IMG/VR virus record: IMGVR_UViG_3300044701_002172
Location: 62,001 to 126,000 of that record
DNA length: 64,000 bases
Source: a virus
Direction: 5' to 3' (one strand)
Both the position numbers and the translations under genes were made by a program. Below the pieces are notes generated by a model. The model made no database searches and had not been told where the DNA came from. It saw nothing but the letters and a program-made list of their open reading frames with translations. Each line of letters opens with the position of its first letter. Within the stretch, counting starts at the first letter, position 1. Of the stretch, positions 60,561 to 64,000 are shown piece by piece.

Positions 60561-60728
60561 TTATGTGGTAGTGATTCTAAAGTTAAAACTATCTATGAAG
60601 GTTTGCCATGCCCCATCATTAAATTCTTTTGTCTCATAAGAAAAACGATACCCGTTTTCTTCTTGTATAGCATAGTCAATCTCACACTGAATGAGTGCTC
60701 GGAGTTGTTCGATTTGTTCTTTAGTCAT
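60561..60728 (-). CDS. Small hypothetical protein, 55 aa
   Basis: Reads MTKEQIEQLRALIQCEIDYA, IQEENGYRFSYETKEFNDGA and ends FRITTT; helix then strands. ATGA overlap with the gene upstream. No family recognised. Confidence 0.7.
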   Translation of the reverse strand: MTKEQIEQLRALIQCEIDYAIQEENGYRFSYETKEFNDGAWQTFIDSFNFRITTT

Positions 60729-61261
60729 CCCAGTTTCCTCTTAATAGTTTCAAGACAGTCATTCCAACCTTCTACCAGTTCTTCAACACCAATAGATTGA
60801 GAACCTTCAGCAGATTGTGGTTTAGGCAACCACTTCTTGATACGCTCAATCAAATCATCAATTGATTCATTGGATGACAAACTGGATTTAACTGTGAAGA
60901 TATCACTCCACCAATCATCAATCACATCACCAAGAGTGGGACCAAAGGTGAATTTGAGTGATCCTTGTGGATTAGCAGAAATGTCAGCAGCAAACATCTT
61001 CTCAAGCAGTCGGAATGTTTCAGCATCATCTACACGAGTTAGAATGCCACCTTCATCGTTCTCACGCCACCACTTGACCCAACCATCACTATGACGATAG
61101 TGATTACGATAGTATGTGGTATTGTTGTAATCAACACAATACACCGTGCCTTCTTTCAGCGATTCCATTTTAGGAATGGGTGTCTTCTCAATCTCTTCAA
61201 GCAGTGCTACTTTCTTTTCAAGTAGTTTGATTTGTGCTTTTACTTCTTCAATTTCAGTCAT
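60725..61261 (-). CDS. Hypothetical protein with N-terminal coiled coil, 178 aa
   Basis: Residues 1-30 form a coiled coil (EIEEVKAQIKLLEKKVALLE). Residues 35-80 (KEGTVYCVDYNNTTYYRNHY, then GWVKWWRENDEGGI) are beta-rich and aromatic. The C-terminal half is acidic and helical (IDDLIERIKKWLPKP). No family recognised. Confidence 0.74.
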   Translation of the reverse strand: MTEIEEVKAQIKLLEKKVALLEEIEKTPIPKMESLKEGTVYCVDYNNTTYYRNHYRHSDGWVKWWRENDEGGILTRVDDAETFRLLEKMFAADISANPQGSLKFTFGPTLGDVIDDWWSDIFTVKSSLSSNESIDDLIERIKKWLPKPQSAEGSQSIGVEELVEGWNDCLETIKRKLG

Positions 61262-61463
61262 TTTTTTCTACCCAAGTACAAGCAAAACAAATCTTCATCA
61301 TAAACCTCACAAATCTATTAGGAACAGTTCCTTCGTTTGGTGTCCATTGAATACCATTACCAGGAGAACCACCAAACATATAACAAGTCCAGTCAGATAG
61401 CTTTGGATTGTGAATTTGTAATTGATAGTCAGGGAATTTAGTTTCGTAGAATTTATCAGTCAT
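61254..61463 (-). CDS. Small conserved-looking protein, 69 aa
   Basis: Starts MTDKFYETKFPDYQLQIHNP; SDWTCYMFGGSPGNGIQWTP and NRFVRFMMKICFACTWVEKN. Resembles short cyanophage proteins with the 'W.CY.FG' pattern that I recall. Overlaps the next gene by 8 nt. Confidence 0.73.
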   Translation of the reverse strand: MTDKFYETKFPDYQLQIHNPKLSDWTCYMFGGSPGNGIQWTPNEGTVPNRFVRFMMKICFACTWVEKND

Positions 61464-61645
61464 AGGTCAAAAGGTTGTTGAGGGTCTCGGGTCCACACTT
61501 TCGTATACACTAACCACTTCTCTTGTTTGTTATCCATCTCAGCAGTCCAGTGATACCCATTCTCATCAATAGCATCAAGGTAATGAATACCTTTACGGTC
61601 ATCAATCACACGAGTGACTGATACAAACTTTACTTTTTCAACCAT
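61460..61645 (-). CDS. Small hypothetical protein, 61 aa
   Basis: Starts MVEKVKFVSVTRVIDDRKGI; HYLDAIDENGYHWTAEMDNK and EKWLVYTKVWTRDPQQPFDL. Beta-barrel-like pattern. ATGA overlap with the next gene. Confidence 0.7.
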   Translation of the reverse strand: MVEKVKFVSVTRVIDDRKGIHYLDAIDENGYHWTAEMDNKQEKWLVYTKVWTRDPQQPFDL

Positions 61646-61647
61646 AG

Positions 61648-61770
61648 TCAGTTACCGTTAATGATGTTCCAGAATTGTTTAGAATTAGCACCAGGAAGAT
61701 GTGGTAGTTTCTTCTCCCAGTATCCTGTGATGTGATAATACCACGATTTTAGCACATATGGGAGTTTCAT
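61648..61770 (-). CDS. Small aromatic protein, 40 aa
   Basis: Reads MKLPYVLKSWYYHITGYWEK and ends KQFWNIINGN. Basic and Trp/Tyr-rich. ATGA overlap with the 108-aa gene and a 2-nt gap to the next. Confidence 0.62.
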   Translation of the reverse strand: MKLPYVLKSWYYHITGYWEKKLPHLPGANSKQFWNIINGN

Positions 61771-62093
61771 ACTCCATCTCCAGTTTCTTGCCACAAAGCA
61801 ACAGGACTATATTTTTGCTCTACTTCTTTCACACGTTCCATGAAACTATCATCACCATGATCACCACTATACAGATAATCAATATGCCTCATAATTTCTG
61901 ACATCTTACGAAGTTTAGGCAGTTGCTCTTTCAAATACTCAATCACTTCATCAGGATAGTTTGAATAGTAATAAGAATGGTCTCCATCTGTGCCTGCTTT
62001 ACCATTGTGTCGGATTTCTTCCTCCAACTCATCAGCAAATTGTGATACCTTGTAATAATCGTAACCGCAGTTACCGAAATGTCCGCCGCTCAT
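61767..62093 (-). CDS. Conserved phage protein, 108 aa
   Basis: MSGGHFGNCGYDYYKVSQFA, then DELEEEIRHNG, then PDEVIEYLKEQLPKLRKMSE, then HIDYLYSGDHGDDSFMERVK fits a common phage family ('MSGGHF.y..y.....IA..IE ... IDYLlSGDdge.sF'). Function unknown. ATGA overlaps on both sides. Confidence 0.82.
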   Translation of the reverse strand: MSGGHFGNCGYDYYKVSQFADELEEEIRHNGKAGTDGDHSYYYSNYPDEVIEYLKEQLPKLRKMSEIMRHIDYLYSGDHGDDSFMERVKEVEQKYSPVALWQETGDGV

Positions 62094-62284
62094 TGTTGTG
62101 CCTCAATAATAGATTTGATTTGTTGAAGATCTTCTATGCGTTCTTTGGTAAGATCATACTCTTCACAATACCAATCAAGATCAGGATTTTCCTGATTGGT
62201 TTCCTCCCGAATGTCCCATTCAATACACTGAAGATGTCCTTCTTGGTCTCGAATGAAATAGTTTAGAGTGTCAAATAAAGTCAT
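62090..62284 (-). CDS. Acidic hypothetical protein, 64 aa
   Basis: ATG 62284 chosen (MTLFDTLNYFIRDQEGHLQC), within the end of the next-upstream gene. Acidic (DIREETNQENPDLDWYCEEY), helical end. No family recognised. Confidence 0.68.
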   Translation of the reverse strand: MTLFDTLNYFIRDQEGHLQCIEWDIREETNQENPDLDWYCEEYDLTKERIEDLQQIKSIIEAQQ

Positions 62285-62453
62285 GATCTTCAAAAGTAAA
62301 GTAATCAGTAATGGCAGACATCACAGCATCATTAATACGATCAAAAATAACATGTTCTTCTGGGTTTTCTACATGTTTGTGGGCAAGACGCCAACCACGT
62401 TGAACACCTTGTTCAATTGCCATTTCAAGAATAACGTGTGTTTTAGGTTTCAT
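62271..62453 (-). CDS. Small conserved cyanophage-type protein, 60 aa
   Basis: MKPKTHVILEMAIEQGVQRG, then WRLAHKHVENPEEHVI, then ITDYFTFEDHDFI. I recall proteins with the same 'KPKT.V.L..AIE.GV.RGW..AHKH..NP' start in many cyanomyoviruses. Function unknown. Confidence 0.8.
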   Translation of the reverse strand: MKPKTHVILEMAIEQGVQRGWRLAHKHVENPEEHVIFDRINDAVMSAITDYFTFEDHDFI

Positions 62454-62542
62454 TAGTCTTCAGGGTCGTTGTGGTGAATAGCATAGTTAAACACTAATGC
62501 AATAAAAGCAAGGGCAAACCAAGATCCAAAAAAAGTAATCAT
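62453..62542 (-). CDS. Membrane microprotein, 29 aa
   Basis: Reads MITFFGSWFALAFIALVFNY, then AIHHNDPED. Single transmembrane helix with an acidic end. Stop and start both overlap neighbours (TAATG and CGATGA), which argues that it is real. Confidence 0.62.
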   Translation of the reverse strand: MITFFGSWFALAFIALVFNYAIHHNDPED

Positions 62543-62700
62543 CGGATGTAAAGATGTTTTTTGTTTTCAATCATATGATCCAAAACTTGTGCTAGTTTTT
62601 GTTCATATGTGGCATTGTTATGTTTCATACACTCCACATAAGCATCATGAAGGCGAGCGTACAAGTCATCCCAATGAGTTTTGTCGATAGGTTTAATCAT
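62539..62700 (-). CDS. Small hypothetical protein, 53 aa
   Basis: Reads MIKPIDKTHWDDLYARLHDA, YVECMKHNNATYEQKLAQVL and ends IENKKHLYIR; helical, His- and Lys-rich. Overlaps both neighbours by 4 nt. Confidence 0.7.
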   Translation of the reverse strand: MIKPIDKTHWDDLYARLHDAYVECMKHNNATYEQKLAQVLDHMIENKKHLYIR

Positions 62701-62900
62701 TTCCAAATGCCAGAAACAACAGCAATACCAAGAATAATAGCAAGAAAACCAAGAGCGATCAGGAAACTAATCCAAATAGGAGAAATAACCCAAATCCAAG
62801 GCCAAGAAATAAATCCAGTGAGTTTTAGACCAACAAACAGAATAGTCAACCATCCAGCAAATCCCATGCCAGAGTTGACGGTAGTAGTGTTGCTAGACAT
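62697..62900 (-). CDS. Conserved membrane protein, 67 aa
   Basis: ATG 62900 chosen because the promoter at 62923-62956 lies upstream of it. MSSNTTTVNSGMGFAGWLTI; hydrophobic helices at about 13-33 and 43-64 (ISPIWISFLIALGFLAIILG). I recall a similar two-helix protein ('TVNSG.GF...L...F..LKLTG.I.W.W.WV..P.WI') in cyanomyoviruses. First gene of its unit. Confidence 0.82.
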   Translation of the reverse strand: MSSNTTTVNSGMGFAGWLTILFVGLKLTGFISWPWIWVISPIWISFLIALGFLAIILGIAVVSGIWK

Positions 62901-62922
62901 GTGTTTTGTTTGAACTGAAGAC

Positions 62923-62956
62923 AGTATAGACCATAAAAAAGGGGGCGTCAACCCCC
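62923..62956 (-). promoter_or_regulatory. Fused terminator-promoter with the -35 box as hairpin loop (TTGACG-17-TATACT)
   Basis: Minus strand GGGGG-TTGACG-CCCCC-TTTTTT: a terminator after the phosphatase gene whose six-base loop is exactly the -35 hexamer (62951-62946). -10 TATACT (62928-62923) follows at 17 nt. Leader GTCTTCAGTTCAAACAAAAC leads to the membrane protein start. Confidence 0.9.
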
Positions 62957-62967
62957 TTGTGTCGGTT

Positions 62968-63438
62968 TCAGAACTGTCCATTTCCTTGACCAACATCAAA
63001 CACCCAGATGCCACGCTCAATCCACATGTTCACCACACGCTGGCGGTCATCAAAGACACCCAGAATCCTATGAGTTTTAATGATTTCATCAGCAATCTCA
63101 CCTTTAACAATAGCATCATCACGGTGATCTTTATACTTTCTCATATACAACCCATCCCATTTGAAACCAAATTTGGTGAGCCACTCTTCTGTTTGATCAC
63201 GATAATCATCTGACCGACCAGATACAAAGAACAGATCAGCATTCATAATTCCCTTACTGGCATGTAGAGATTTGTATACAAGTTCTACTGCTAGGTTGGG
63301 AACATCTTCACTCAGTCCTTTGTTCCAAGCATCCCAGTTACGGGGTTTGGTTGCCACATACTGACGACGATGGCGAACATCACAGATAGTTCCATCGAGA
63401 TCGAAAACGAAGCACTTCTTTTGTTCCACATTCAACAT
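62968..63438 (-). CDS. Polynucleotide 3'-phosphatase (HAD domain of split PNK)
   Basis: ATG 63438 chosen (MLNVEQKKCFVFDLDGTICD). 156 aa. HAD motif I is D13-L-D15-G-T, motif II is FFVSGRSDDYRD, motif III is VFDDRQRVVNMW. This corresponds to the C-terminal phosphatase domain of T4 PseT. In T4 it is fused to the kinase; here it is a separate frame that starts 59 nt inside the kinase gene, +1 relative to it. It removes 3'-phosphates from RNA or DNA ends. Confidence 0.85.
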   Translation of the reverse strand: MLNVEQKKCFVFDLDGTICDVRHRRQYVATKPRNWDAWNKGLSEDVPNLAVELVYKSLHASKGIMNADLFFVSGRSDDYRDQTEEWLTKFGFKWDGLYMRKYKDHRDDAIVKGEIADEIIKTHRILGVFDDRQRVVNMWIERGIWVFDVGQGNGQF

Positions 63439-63889
63439 AATCAAATCCTTCAGATACAGTTGGTTTTTCAAATTGATGATACATTCTTTTCAGAATGTCT
63501 TTGGGAATGAACTTACCTTCACGATGATTATTTCGTTCCAGTGCTTCTTCTAAAGGAATCTCAAAGTAAACTGCTCCTCTGTGACAATGTGACGGCAGTT
63601 TATTGAGTTTTTTCTTTCGTGCTTTGACACTGAGATTCGTCTGATCCCATATAATATTTTTGCCATTGTCAATGGCATATGGGATCAGTTTCTCCATCAT
63701 CCGTGTTGCTTCTGTGATATACTGATCGAACACTTCATTATATGTTTTGCCTTCTTTTTTGGCATAATAATCAATATAGTAATCTGTCGAGAGAACCACA
63801 GAATTTTTCCAATAGTCCAGAGCAAGAAGTTTATCCACATAGGTAGATTTCCCACTGGTGGGTATACCACAGAGCATTACACATTCCAT
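63380..63889 (-). CDS. Polynucleotide 5'-kinase (P-loop domain of split PNK)
   Basis: 169 aa. Walker A GIPTSGKS at residues 8-15; Asp36 in LSTDYYID corresponds to the catalytic Asp35 of T4 PseT; IIWDQTNLSVKARKKKL (~79-95) and FIPKDILKRMYHQFEKP are the lid and C-terminal helix region of phage kinases. It phosphorylates 5'-OH ends, normally for repair with an RNA ligase, which is not in the window. The last ~20 residues are non-homologous because the reading frame runs into the phosphatase gene. Confidence 0.88.
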   Translation of the reverse strand: MECVMLCGIPTSGKSTYVDKLLALDYWKNSVVLSTDYYIDYYAKKEGKTYNEVFDQYITEATRMMEKLIPYAIDNGKNIIWDQTNLSVKARKKKLNKLPSHCHRGAVYFEIPLEEALERNNHREGKFIPKDILKRMYHQFEKPTVSEGFDYVECGTKEVLRFRSRWNYL

Positions 63890-63996
63890 GACAAACCTCC
63901 AAACAACCAGCGATTCTGGTCAATTTTAGTTTGAGTGGTGAGTAATTTGCTGATCATGTCAACAATGGTCTGGCGAGACCCTTTACCACCTTTCAT
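63877..63996 (-). CDS. Small protein at the right edge, 39 aa, start uncertain
   Basis: Reads MKGGKGSRQTIVDMISKLLT and ends LFGGLSWNV, stop overlapping the kinase start. ATG at 63996 could be internal to a gene that begins beyond the window. Basic N-terminus. No family recognised. Confidence 0.5.
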   Translation of the reverse strand: MKGGKGSRQTIVDMISKLLTTQTKIDQNRWLFGGLSWNV

Positions 63997-64000
63997 AGCA

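Noticed and set aside
41050-64000. tRNA genes
   Set aside because: No cloverleaf-like region with TTC-type T-loop was noticed on reading; a tRNAscan run would be needed to exclude them.

Overview
The window is a contiguous piece of a T4-like cyanophage (myovirus) genome. Evidence: a complete baseplate-wedge block (gp25, gp6, a giant gp7-position protein, gp8), a DUF4815 structural giant, T4-type late promoters of the NATAAATA/CTAAATA kind, and many small genes that I recognise as the cyanomyovirus type, including a VirX1-like flavin halogenase, 2OG-Fe(II) oxygenase, KTSC protein and split polynucleotide kinase/phosphatase. A marine Synechococcus or Prochlorococcus host is an inference from this gene set. 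Every gene I accept lies on the minus strand, so transcription runs from right to left.

Late structural region (1-41,130). Transcription order is: small unknown proteins (41,047-39,819), PAAR spike tip, a 47-aa basic protein and terminator, a 63-aa protein, gp25, gp6, gp7-position giant (3,475 aa), gp8, DUF4815 protein (2,691 aa), a 65-aa protein, a 1,376-aa fibre-like protein, a 169-aa protein, and a giant tail fibre open for at least 3,816 codons that leaves the left edge just as its S74-type chaperone domain begins. Five of these proteins share the same glycine-rich bead repeat. Late promoters precede the main units.

Junction (41,050-41,400) holds no gene. It has four ~33-nt iteron-like repeats and a terminator facing the early genes.

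Early/accessory region (41,399-64,000) has about 75 small genes in chains with ATGA overlaps. Some stretches (about 41.65-43.8, 45.36-45.7 and 54.87-55.65 kb) are clearly GC-rich. Units there are separated by compact modules: a repeated ~25-bp element, a GC hairpin that often has a T-tract, and a promoter whose -35 hexamer lies inside the hairpin loop, followed 17 nt later by a TATACT-like -10. At 62,923-62,956 the terminator loop is exactly the -35 box. Several transcripts then have short leaders without a Shine-Dalgarno sequence. A 510-bp gene-free stretch (46,203-46,711) holds four perfect TTTTCCACA boxes, the cyanobacterial DnaA box, plus inverted repeats and an AT-rich segment, and is a candidate replication origin.

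Recognisable functions on the right are tail assembly (left half), nucleic-acid end repair (PNK kinase and phosphatase), redox (thioredoxin-like), halogenation, membrane remodelling (SPFH-like) and one late 674-aa protein I cannot identify. No tRNA, CRISPR array, insertion sequence or photosynthesis gene was seen. Start sites were moved inward from the longest reading frame where promoter position, Shine-Dalgarno or gene overlap supported it.
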